Assembly: GCF_000332455.1 (NCBI RefSeq)
Contig: NZ_AOGY02000021.1
Span: 1 to 61,353 of the forward strand
DNA: 61,353 bases
Direction of reading: 5' to 3'
Source of the DNA: Leptospira vanthielii serovar Holland str. Waz Holland = ATCC 700522
GTDB taxonomy: Bacteria; Spirochaetota; Leptospiria; Leptospirales; Leptospiraceae
Made by a program: the position numbers and the translations under genes. The notes beneath the pieces were generated by a model that made no database searches, was not told where the DNA came from, and saw nothing but the letters and a program-made list of their open reading frames with translations. Below, piece after piece: positions 34,668 through 42,853 of this stretch. Position 1 is the first letter of the stretch. Every line of letters starts with the position of its first letter.

Positions 34668-35744
34668 ATGGGTACAGAAGAGGAATCATTCTTCCAACGC
34701 CAAATCCAAGTTCCTGAAATTGGCTCTATCGGTCAAAAAAAATGGCGAGACTCCTCGGTCCTTGTCATAGGCCTTGGGGGGCTCGGATGTCCTGCCGCCT
34801 TGCAACTAGCCCTCGGAGGAATTGGCCGCATTGGTTTGGTTGATTTTGATATTGTGGAGATTTCAAACCTCCACCGCCAAACTTTGTTTACATTCCGTGA
34901 TCTTGGTTTACCCAAAATAGAAGTGGTTTCTCGGGTTTTGTTGGAACATTGTCCTTGGCTGCAAGTAGATTGTTTTTCAGAACTGCTTTCGGAAGATACA
35001 AAACCTGACCTCTTCAATGGATGGGATCTAGTTTTGGATTGTACGGACACCATTACATCGAAGTATCTTATCAATGATTTATGTATTCAAAAATTGATTC
35101 CTTTAGTGACGGCCTCTGTATTTCGAACGAGTGCTCAGTTTGCCATCTTTTCCGGGAAAGGACGACCATGTTACCGTTGTTTGTTTCCAGATTTAAAAGA
35201 AGGGGATACTTTAAATTGTAGTTTGGGTGGTGTGCTTGGGGTGCAAACAGCACTTGCCGGAACTTATCAATCTTCTTTGGCAATGCAGTATCTCTTAGAT
35301 CCAAAATCGACAGACCTATCTTCGGTATACTTTATGGAATGGAATCCGCCCATGTTATACCAATCTAAAATAGATGCGAATGTGAATTGTCCCACTTGCG
35401 GGCAGGGGAAAAAAGAAACCACTGCCCATTTGGAGGAGAATGAAATTTATATTATCGAATTCTTTACTCTTAAGGAACAAAGAAATTTTCTTCTTATCGA
35501 TGTCAGAGAAAAAGAGGAAACCGATTCGAATCCGATTTCCGATACTTTTTTGTTGCCTCTATCGGAATTGGAAAGAGGCTATCTTCCTGATTTCAGTAGA
35601 GACCTAACTCTTGTTTGTATTTGTGAAACTGGAGTTCGTTCTAAAAAAGCATTAGCTTACTTACAAATGACAAACCAGGTTTATTCACTCAAGGGAGGAA
35701 GGAGAGCCTACACCCAATACTTGAAAAACGAAGCTCCCCTTTAG
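34668..35744 (+). CDS. moeB: MoeB-type adenylyltransferase fused to a rhodanese domain
   Basis: 358 residues. Residues 1-250 are a MoeB/ThiF E1-like domain: IGLGGLGCPAA nucleotide loop, DFDIVEISNLHRQ, zinc Cys pairs CYRC and CPTC. Residues about 265-358 are a rhodanese domain with the active loop CETGVRS. It is the MOCS3/MoeZ arrangement: one protein activates MoaD and supplies persulfide sulfur. It may also serve ThiS. Its stop overlaps the stop of the facing molybdoenzyme gene by 4 bp. Confidence 0.92.
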   Translation: MGTEEESFFQRQIQVPEIGSIGQKKWRDSSVLVIGLGGLGCPAALQLALGGIGRIGLVDFDIVEISNLHRQTLFTFRDLGLPKIEVVSRVLLEHCPWLQVDCFSELLSEDTKPDLFNGWDLVLDCTDTITSKYLINDLCIQKLIPLVTASVFRTSAQFAIFSGKGRPCYRCLFPDLKEGDTLNCSLGGVLGVQTALAGTYQSSLAMQYLLDPKSTDLSSVYFMEWNPPMLYQSKIDANVNCPTCGQGKKETTAHLEENEIYIIEFFTLKEQRNFLLIDVREKEETDSNPISDTFLLPLSELERGYLPDFSRDLTLVCICETGVRSKKALAYLQMTNQVYSLKGGRRAYTQYLKNEAPL

Positions 35745-37897
35745 GCCGGTTGTTTTTTGATCGACACTTTGATTCCACTAAAGGCAGCATTTCCAGAAAA
35801 TTCATCAATCGCCTGGTCATCAGTAAGATCATTGATACTCACTCCTGAAAATTCGGTAGCTACCTTTTGATTCGTACCACTGCGATTGTGTCCAAATCCA
35901 TGAGGAATGCTCACAACACCTTGCATCAGTTCTTCGGTAATTTCTACCGGGATTTGAATTTTGCCAACAGAGGATTCGACAATAACTTCCTCATCATTTA
36001 TAATTCCTAAATGGTTGGCATCACTGGGATGGATCATGACAGTGCAACGGGGTTTACCTGTCATCAGTTTTGGTAGATTGTGCATCCAGGAATTATTACT
36101 TCGTAAATGCCTTCTTCCTATGAGTAAAAATTGCGATTTGTCAGAGGTAAATTTTTCCCATTCAGAAAACTTACTTTTAAGACGCGGTAAGTCTTCTTTT
36201 AAAATCTCTGGGAAAAGATGGATCCTTTTGTCTTCGGTATACAAACGTTCTGGAAAACTGGGCTGTAATGGTCCTAAGTCCACACCATGGGGACTGTTTT
36301 TTAAAAGGTCCAAACTCATCTCTCGATTATGAGGCCCTTTGGTTCCATACGGTCCTGATTTGAGTGCATGGTCAATGATACTAGCTGGTGTTAGTTTTGT
36401 TTTGACTAGTTCTTTGGGGAGTTCTTTATTAGCCCTTGTTAGTTCCAAACGTTTGGTTAAGTCAGTAAATATTTCCCAGTCGTGCAACATCCCTGGTTCC
36501 GGCGTAAAAAGTGGCTGGTTGTATCTTGCCGTATTTCTAACGGCAAATACATTAAAAATCAAATCATAGTGGTCATGTTCTAAAGCAGAAGTAGGTGGTA
36601 AGATATAGTGCGCATGTTTTGTGGTTTCATTCAAATAAAAGTCAACACTTACCATAAAATCCAAACTAGATAATGCTTTATCCAGCTTCGTTCCGTTAGG
36701 TGTGGATAAAACCGGGTTCCCTGCCGAAGTGAAAAGCGCGCGAATTTTTCCTTCCCCCTCGGTGAGAATTTCTTCAGCGAGTGCTGCTACCGGAAGTTCG
36801 TCACTGAATTCAGGAAGTTTGCGAACTCTTGACTGGTAGGAATTAAAACTTCCCGGAGAGGAACGCATCACAGATCCTTCTCCCACTAAGTCCACCGCAG
36901 GGAGTGTGAACATGGCACCACCCCTTTTGTCTAAATTTCCAGTGACAATATTGATGACATTGATGAGCCACTGGCAGACCGCACCGAATTCTTGTGTGGA
37001 AACACCGACTCTTCCGTAACAAACCGCAGAAGGTGCATTCGCAAATTCGAATGTGATTTTTTCGATGGTCTCTTTGGATACACCTGTGATTTGGGATACT
37101 CTTTTGGGACTGTATTCTTTCGTAACCGTTTCGATGGTTTGTAAGTCTTCTTTGCGAATTAAGTCATTTGGTTTTGTCAGTTGTTTTTCAAAAAGGACAT
37201 GGAGGATCGCTAGTAGTAAGTAGGCATCGGTTCCTGGTTTGATAAACAAATGTTCATCGGCGTGGTCTGCCGTTTCGGATTTACGTGGGTCCACCACCAC
37301 ATACTTTCCTCCGCGCTCTTGAATTGCTTTTAATCTTTTTTTGACATCGGGGACACTCATTAAACTTCCGTTAGATGCAAATGGGTTCCCACCTAAAATT
37401 AGAAAAAAATCGGTATGATCAATGTCTGGGATGGGGACTAGGAGTTGGTGGCCAAACATTAAGTAAGAAAGTAATTGGTGGGGCAACTGGTCTACTGAGG
37501 TGGCGGAGAAGTTATTTTTGGTTTTGAGTCTACTGGCAAATCTTTGACCGAGTAACATCGATCCATAGTTGTGAACCGTCGGGTTTCCGTTGTAGATTGC
37601 AACCGAATCGTTTCCGTATGTGGTTTGAACTTTTACGAGTTGGGTCGCGATATCGGAGAGGGCATCCACCCAAGAAACGGTTTCCCATCCCGTTTTTGTT
37701 CTTTTCTGTGGGAATTTGATACGATCGGGGTCTTGGTAGAGGCTTTTGAGTTCGGGTCCTTTAGGACAAATATGGCCTCGGCTAAACTTGTCTTCTTGGT
37801 CTCCTTTGAATCCTTGGATGGAGCCATCTTTCAATTCGATTTGTAGTCCACACATTGCCTCGCACAAACTGCAAGACCGGTAATGAATTTGGTCCAT
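35741..37897 (-). CDS. Molybdopterin-dependent oxidoreductase, substrate unknown
   Basis: 718 residues, DMSO-reductase superfamily. The N-terminal [4Fe-4S] motif is complete (C9, C12, C16, and C44 in HICPKG). The body has HADEH, GGNPF and the C-terminal MGD-binding barrel (MIHPSDANHLG, IPHGFGHNRSG). At the position where nitrate reductases and formate dehydrogenases carry a Cys or Sec Mo ligand, I see NFSATSVDQLPH with no Cys, so a Ser ligand is plausible. No Tat signal, so it is cytoplasmic. Lying between moeB and narK it could be a second enzyme of the nitrate locus, but its substrate cannot be read from the sequence. Confidence 0.8.
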   Translation of the reverse strand: MDQIHYRSCSLCEAMCGLQIELKDGSIQGFKGDQEDKFSRGHICPKGPELKSLYQDPDRIKFPQKRTKTGWETVSWVDALSDIATQLVKVQTTYGNDSVAIYNGNPTVHNYGSMLLGQRFASRLKTKNNFSATSVDQLPHQLLSYLMFGHQLLVPIPDIDHTDFFLILGGNPFASNGSLMSVPDVKKRLKAIQERGGKYVVVDPRKSETADHADEHLFIKPGTDAYLLLAILHVLFEKQLTKPNDLIRKEDLQTIETVTKEYSPKRVSQITGVSKETIEKITFEFANAPSAVCYGRVGVSTQEFGAVCQWLINVINIVTGNLDKRGGAMFTLPAVDLVGEGSVMRSSPGSFNSYQSRVRKLPEFSDELPVAALAEEILTEGEGKIRALFTSAGNPVLSTPNGTKLDKALSSLDFMVSVDFYLNETTKHAHYILPPTSALEHDHYDLIFNVFAVRNTARYNQPLFTPEPGMLHDWEIFTDLTKRLELTRANKELPKELVKTKLTPASIIDHALKSGPYGTKGPHNREMSLDLLKNSPHGVDLGPLQPSFPERLYTEDKRIHLFPEILKEDLPRLKSKFSEWEKFTSDKSQFLLIGRRHLRSNNSWMHNLPKLMTGKPRCTVMIHPSDANHLGIINDEEVIVESSVGKIQIPVEITEELMQGVVSIPHGFGHNRSGTNQKVATEFSGVSINDLTDDQAIDEFSGNAAFSGIKVSIKKQPA

Positions 37898-37994
37898 AAC
37901 TCTCTCCTAAGACAGAAATCTTAAGAGAAAGTTTTTCTTTCGACAAGTTTAAAATGAATCTAGTTTTCTTAAAAAAATCGACTCTTTCGACGTT

Positions 37995-39350
37995 CTATGT
38001 GGCAGAAACTAGAGTGGACTTCTTCTCACCAGTTGGTAAAATCTGACTCATTTCATCACCCACTTCCTTTTCTTCTTCTGTTGAAAATCTTACAAGAAGA
38101 GTAAAAAAAGACGCAACGGTCACTGTGATCCCAATGATAAGAAGTGCGTTTTGGTAAGTTAAGTCCCCTCTAAATAAAAATCCCGCAGACACAGCTCCTG
38201 CATTTCCACCAGCACCCACAATTCCAGAGACTGCACCAATTGCTTTTTTGTTAATGAAGGGAACAACAGAGAAAGTGGCTCCTTCTGACATTTGCACAAA
38301 CAAACTAAAAACAATCATTGAGGAGATGGCAAGGATGAGAGAACTCATTTGTGAAAATAAAATCAAACAAAGTCCTTCCCCTGCAAGCACAGCACTCAAC
38401 CAAACAACTCTTCCGCGAAGACCCCATTTGATTCCGAACTTATCACCAAAAGCACCACCGAGTGTTCTTGCAAATAAGTTCATGAGTCCAAAAAGTCCAG
38501 CAATGAGTCCTGCAGTAGCAGGAGAAAGTTTGAACTGATCTACATAATACAAGGCAGCAATGTTATTGATGGTAAGTTCAATTCCAAAACAAGCACCGTA
38601 TGCAAGAAATAGTAACCATACTCTTGGATCTTTGATCACGAGTAAGAAGTTACTCAGTGAATTTTTCTTTCCACCTTGGAAAGTAGGATAGGTTTCTTTG
38701 ATGTCTTTAAAGTTTCCACCTGGAGTGTCTTGTGTTCCGAAGTAATAAATGACACCCATGATAAACAAAGCAGCCCCAGGAACCACCATGGCAAGTCTCC
38801 AAGAAACTCCCGTAGTAAATCCGAAAGCGACAAAAAATCCAAATAGGATAGGCATCACCATTTGAGTCACACCACCACCTAAGTTACCCCATCCCGCAGT
38901 GGTTGCATTTGCAGTACCAATGATGTTTGGTGCAAACATAACAGAAGTATGGTATTGAGTGATCACAAAAGAAGCACCGATGGCACCAATGGCCAATCGT
39001 AGAAGTAAAAAGGAAAGATAACTATCTGCAAGACCAATACACATAACAGGGATTGATCCTAAAGTTAAAAGAAAAGTATAAGCAATCCGTGGTCCAATTT
39101 TGTCGCACAACCAACCGATAAAGAGTCGCATAAAGATGGTTATGGCGACAGAGGCAATGATGATGTTTCCAATTTGAGCTTTTGTTAAAGAAAGTTCTTC
39201 TCTAACATAAACCATAAGGGGAGCGATACCAAACCATCCAAAAAAACATAGAAAAAATGCAATCCATGTTAGGTGAAAGGTACGCATCTGAGGTGTCGCC
39301 AGGCTGAATAATTCGATTTTAGTTGCTTTCGCATGAGGTGTAATGGTCAC
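37995..39350 (-). CDS. narK: Nitrate/nitrite transporter of the NarK/NrtP (NNP) family
   Basis: 451 residues with 12 predicted membrane helices of MFS type. Nitrate signature motifs are present: GWGNLGGGVTQ in helix 5 and VGAGGNAGAVSAG in helix 11, plus an Arg in FMRLFIGW and in LFARTLGG that fit the substrate-binding pair. It is the import step for the assimilatory pathway. It has its own 203-bp upstream region with a motif that recurs ahead of nirB. Confidence 0.93.
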   Translation of the reverse strand: MTITPHAKATKIELFSLATPQMRTFHLTWIAFFLCFFGWFGIAPLMVYVREELSLTKAQIGNIIIASVAITIFMRLFIGWLCDKIGPRIAYTFLLTLGSIPVMCIGLADSYLSFLLLRLAIGAIGASFVITQYHTSVMFAPNIIGTANATTAGWGNLGGGVTQMVMPILFGFFVAFGFTTGVSWRLAMVVPGAALFIMGVIYYFGTQDTPGGNFKDIKETYPTFQGGKKNSLSNFLLVIKDPRVWLLFLAYGACFGIELTINNIAALYYVDQFKLSPATAGLIAGLFGLMNLFARTLGGAFGDKFGIKWGLRGRVVWLSAVLAGEGLCLILFSQMSSLILAISSMIVFSLFVQMSEGATFSVVPFINKKAIGAVSGIVGAGGNAGAVSAGFLFRGDLTYQNALLIIGITVTVASFFTLLVRFSTEEEKEVGDEMSQILPTGEKKSTLVSAT

Positions 39351-39398
39351 GGGTAGTGTACTCCTAATGCTGATAAACAGTGCAAAAAGCGTACCAGA

Positions 39399-39414
39399 GC
39401 ACGAAATGACCTAA
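39399..39414 (-). promoter_or_regulatory. Shared nar/nir upstream motif, narK copy
   Basis: GCACGAAATGACCTAA lies about 49-64 bp upstream of narK. Nearly the same 17-mer, with one substitution and one inserted T, lies upstream of nirB. Both are in the same orientation relative to the gene. It is a candidate site for a nitrogen- or nitrate-responsive regulator. Confidence 0.5.
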
Positions 39415-39553
39415 AATGGGTTAAAACGCCCTAAAACTGAACTTTACGCTTATGGTTTTCATTGGTGTAGAATATGTACTACAATCCGGCAATTTTTTGA
39501 CCAGAAAGCGTATAAACTGCGTACCAATTATACAGATATTGAGAAGATTGGGA

Positions 39554-40744
39554 TCACCAAGGCAAAAATTCGATCATATCCCCTTGTTGGATTTGGGAGA
39601 GGTCGCTTGGAAAGATGGCAAGCCCATCCGAGAAAATGCCGGCACGGATATCCCCACTTCCATTGAAAGCAAGCGGTGTGAGATAGGTTTTGTCTGTTGT
39701 TTCTAATCGGGCAGGAAAAAATTCCGTAAGAGCACCTTTTTTTTGTTTGGTGGTAGAGTAGGGAAGTTTATAAGAGGGAAGTTGACTTTGGCCGTATGAC
39801 TTTCTTAGAAAAGGTTCAAGAAAAATACGAGAACAGGTTTGGACGCTAAAAGGATTTCCTGGCATTCCAAATACGATCGTGTTTTTTCTTTTTCCAAACC
39901 AAATGGGTTTTCCTGGTTTGATTGAAGTTTTATGAAATAAAAGTTCAACACCTAATCTAAGTAATATGGAAGGCACAAGGTCCATACTTCCCATGGAAAC
40001 ACCCCCAGAAAGAATTAGTATGTCGGCCTCTAATCCTTTTTGGATTTGTTCCGTGAGTTCCTTATCCCGATCAGGGACATGGGTTACGGATTCCGGTTGG
40101 ATTTTGTACTTGGATAGAATGGATGCGATGGTATAAGAATTGGAATCTCTAATTTGGAAGGGAAGGGGAGACTGGTGGATGGGAACGACTTCATTTCCTG
40201 TAGAGATGATATGAACCTTGGGAGCTTTGACAACTGATACCTTATCTTTTCCAAGACTTGCGAGGAGTGAGAATTCCGAAGTTCCTATTTGGATTCCTTT
40301 GGGTAAAACCAATTGGTTGTTTTTTACGTCTTCTCCTTGTTTGGCGATATTTTGCCAAGGTTTGACTTCTTTTAACGAAAACGAAACTTGTTTTTGTCCA
40401 TTGAATTCGGTAAGAGTCGCATCTTCAATTTTAATCACTAAATCAAAACCATCGGGAACAGGGGCACCGGTCATGATCCGAATGGCCTTTTCGTTCGGTT
40501 CTAAATCGATACTCATTCCCGCAGGAAGTTCTCTATGGTAAGGATAAATTTGGTTCGGCGTATAATCATAAGAATGCAAAGCAAATCCATCCATCGCTGA
40601 ACGATGAAATGGTGGATAGTCCCTGTCTGCTGTAATATCCTCGCCAAGTACACGGCCCAAAGTTTGGTCTAAAGATATGATCTCACTCGGATAAATTCGA
40701 ACTTCTGATAGAATTTTATCCAAAGCTTCTGAAAAAGAAATCAA
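39554..40744 (-). CDS. moeA: Molybdopterin molybdenumtransferase MoeA
   Basis: 396 residues. MoeA inserts molybdate into adenylated molybdopterin. Typical stretches: DYPPFHRSAMDGFAL, IMTGAPVPDGFD, GEDVKNNQLVLPKG, LSGGVSMGSMD and GMPGNPFSV. The start is TTG and overlaps the moaCB stop (TTGA). Last gene of the nirB-nirD-cobA-moaCB-moeA operon. Confidence 0.95.
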   Translation of the reverse strand: MISFSEALDKILSEVRIYPSEIISLDQTLGRVLGEDITADRDYPPFHRSAMDGFALHSYDYTPNQIYPYHRELPAGMSIDLEPNEKAIRIMTGAPVPDGFDLVIKIEDATLTEFNGQKQVSFSLKEVKPWQNIAKQGEDVKNNQLVLPKGIQIGTSEFSLLASLGKDKVSVVKAPKVHIISTGNEVVPIHQSPLPFQIRDSNSYTIASILSKYKIQPESVTHVPDRDKELTEQIQKGLEADILILSGGVSMGSMDLVPSILLRLGVELLFHKTSIKPGKPIWFGKRKNTIVFGMPGNPFSVQTCSRIFLEPFLRKSYGQSQLPSYKLPYSTTKQKKGALTEFFPARLETTDKTYLTPLAFNGSGDIRAGIFSDGLAIFPSDLSQIQQGDMIEFLPW

Positions 40745-41655
40745 TGTCCTTCTCCTCGCATCATTTTTTTGGCATGGAAGATGGCAGGTAAAATTGCCGT
40801 CATACTTTCTCTGGCACCATTGCTACTTCCCGGAACGGAAACAATCAAAGACTTTCCGATCCTACCGGCAATGGAACGGGACAACATCGCAAAAGGAGTC
40901 CTATCTTGTCCAAAGGAACGCATCACCTCAGCCACACCGGGTAATTCTTGTTCTAACATCTGTTTTATGGTATCAGTAGTGTTGTCCCTTGGCCCAAGTC
41001 CTGTTCCACCAGTTGTGACAACCAGATCAATTTTTTCCTTTGTCCAATTGGTTATGGTTTCTTGAATTTCTTTTGGTTCATCGGGAACAATTTTAATTTC
41101 TAAAACATCTACACCTTCTTGGATGAGAAGTTCCGAGATGATTTTGCCCGAACCGTCTTCCTTTTTTCCTGCAAAACAAGAATCGGAACAAACTAAAATT
41201 TTTGCATTGGATCCAGAGGCAAATTTGGATATTTGTGCATCCGTTTTTCCTCCTTTTTTTTCTAAGAGTCGGATCGCAGAGATTTCTATTTCTTTATCAA
41301 TCGGTTTTAGGAGATCATAAATCACAAGAGCAGCAACGGTAACTCCCGTTAGTGCTTCCATTTCAATTCCAGTTTTACCAATGGACTTGGCTTCTGTTTG
41401 GATTCGAATGGCATTTTTTTCTTCTAGGATTTCAAATTTGACTAAAAAAGAATCAATGGGAACCGGATGGCAGTGGGGGATGAGTTCAGAGGTTTTTTTA
41501 GATCCAAGAAGGGCGGCAGCCTTAGCTACACCAAAGAGATCCCCTTTTGGTAATGTGTTGGCTTTGACTTTTTCGATTGTCTCCGCCTTACAATACACAT
41601 ACCCTTCCGCTTCTGCATACCGAAGGGTGGTTCGTTTGCCTGTAATATCATTCAT
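40741..41655 (-). CDS. moaCB: MoaC-MogA/MoaB fusion
   Basis: 304 residues in two enzyme domains. Residues 1-150 are MoaC (LIPHCHPVPIDSF, EMEALTGVTVAAL, and a Lys/Asp pair in LEKKGGKTDAQ), which converts cyclo-GTP to cyclic pyranopterin monophosphate. Residues about 155-304 are a MogA/MoaB adenylyltransferase with TTGGTGLGPRDNT and PGSSNGARESM. The order fuses step 1b with the step before MoeA in one chain. No separate moaC or mogA gene is in the window. Confidence 0.92.
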   Translation of the reverse strand: MNDITGKRTTLRYAEAEGYVYCKAETIEKVKANTLPKGDLFGVAKAAALLGSKKTSELIPHCHPVPIDSFLVKFEILEEKNAIRIQTEAKSIGKTGIEMEALTGVTVAALVIYDLLKPIDKEIEISAIRLLEKKGGKTDAQISKFASGSNAKILVCSDSCFAGKKEDGSGKIISELLIQEGVDVLEIKIVPDEPKEIQETITNWTKEKIDLVVTTGGTGLGPRDNTTDTIKQMLEQELPGVAEVMRSFGQDRTPFAMLSRSIAGRIGKSLIVSVPGSSNGARESMTAILPAIFHAKKMMRGEGH

Positions 41656-41667
41656 TCCTATCCCTTA

Positions 41668-42456
41668 TCAGGGTGTGAGAATGGAAGAACAGTCATTTTT
41701 CAAATTTTCCATCTCACGATAGAAACGAACAATCTCTCCGATCACAAGAATGGCTGGGGATTTGACCTCGTTTTCTTCAATGATGGATTGGATGGAATTC
41801 AGATTTCCAGTAAAAACTCGTTCAGTATCGAGAGTTGCATTTTGAATGACTGCAATAGGAGTATCTTTTACATTTCCGGCATCCAGGAGTTCGGAGACAA
41901 TGAGACCAATCGAATTGAGTCCCATATAAACTACGATGGTTTTCCCAATACAGTTGAGGTTTTTAAAACCTTCCGAGTTGGCTCCATCCTTTTTGTGTCC
42001 CGATAGGAAAAGGATCTCTCTTGCATAGTCTCTATGGGTCAAAGGAAATCCTAAGGAAGACGCAACACCTGATGCAGTAGTGATGCCAGCAACGATCTCA
42101 CATTGGATTCCTTCTGCAAGAAGAGCTGCAAACTCTTCTCCCACCCGTCCGAAGATGGAAGGGTCGCCACCTTTTAACCTAACTACTGTTTTAAATTCGT
42201 TTGCCGCTTGGATGAGTTTGGAATTAATCTCGTCTTGTAAACAACTATGGACTCCGAGTCTTTTCCCCACATAAACCAATTGGATATTTTTTCTACAAAC
42301 ACCAAGAATTCTTGGAGAAACCAAATCATCATAAAAAACAACATCTGCTTTTCGCAAAGTTTTTAAGGCTTTGACAGTTAAGAGTTCTGGATCTCCCGGC
42401 CCTGCACCGACGAGATACACCTTACCTTTGTTTGTTTGGTTGCTTAAAAGTTCCAT
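41668..42456 (-). CDS. cobA: Uroporphyrinogen-III C-methyltransferase
   Basis: 262 residues. SUMT motifs: VGAGPGDPELLT (the SAM loop), VRLKGGDPSIFGR, and GITTASGVASSLGFPLTHR. It makes precorrin-2, the siroheme precursor needed by the nitrite reductase encoded just upstream. The dehydrogenase/ferrochelatase steps (CysG N-terminal domain, or Met8/SirB-type proteins) are not in the window. nirD ends 11 bp before its start. Confidence 0.93.
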   Translation of the reverse strand: MELLSNQTNKGKVYLVGAGPGDPELLTVKALKTLRKADVVFYDDLVSPRILGVCRKNIQLVYVGKRLGVHSCLQDEINSKLIQAANEFKTVVRLKGGDPSIFGRVGEEFAALLAEGIQCEIVAGITTASGVASSLGFPLTHRDYAREILFLSGHKKDGANSEGFKNLNCIGKTIVVYMGLNSIGLIVSELLDAGNVKDTPIAVIQNATLDTERVFTGNLNSIQSIIEENEVKSPAILVIGEIVRFYREMENLKNDCSSILTP

Positions 42457-42467
42457 AGAATTAACGT

Positions 42468-42839
42468 TTAACCGTTGGTACTCGGAAGTGATGGATCCAC
42501 ATCCAAATAGACGGATCCGTTTTCCACAATCACAGGATAAAGGTTCACTTTGTAATTTTCACCGCTAAGACATTCCCCACTTGTGAGTGAATAATTTCTT
42601 TTATGGAGAGGGCAGACTACTTTTGGATCACCATTGGTATCCCCAAGAAACCCACGAGACAAAACCATATCTCCCGTATGGGGGCATGCATTGTCGCAGG
42701 CATACCATTCGTTCCGAGATTCAAAGTAAAAAATGGCAATTTGTTTTTCGCCCACTTTTGCTGTGACTCCACCTTCTTTTTCAAATTCGGAAACTGGACC
42801 TATGAATACTCTTTCTTTGTTTTTTGTATCTACTGACAT
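42468..42839 (-). CDS. nirD: Nitrite reductase small subunit NirD, Rieske type
   Basis: 123 residues from ATG 42839, chosen because GGAGA lies upstream. Both cluster-binding halves of a Rieske [2Fe-2S] domain are intact: ACPHTGD (Cys-x-His) and VCPLHKRNYS (Cys-x-x-His). Enterobacterial NirD has lost these residues, so here the small subunit can carry electrons. Between nirB (14 bp) and cobA (11 bp) in the operon. Confidence 0.92.
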   Translation of the reverse strand: MSVDTKNKERVFIGPVSEFEKEGGVTAKVGEKQIAIFYFESRNEWYACDNACPHTGDMVLSRGFLGDTNGDPKVVCPLHKRNYSLTSGECLSGENYKVNLYPVIVENGSVYLDVDPSLPSTNG

Positions 42840-42853
42840 TTTGTTTCTCCTGT

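Noticed and set aside
39452..39706. + strand frame over the 3' end of moeA
   Set aside because: It covers conserved MoeA sequence on the other strand and has no domain or ribosome site.
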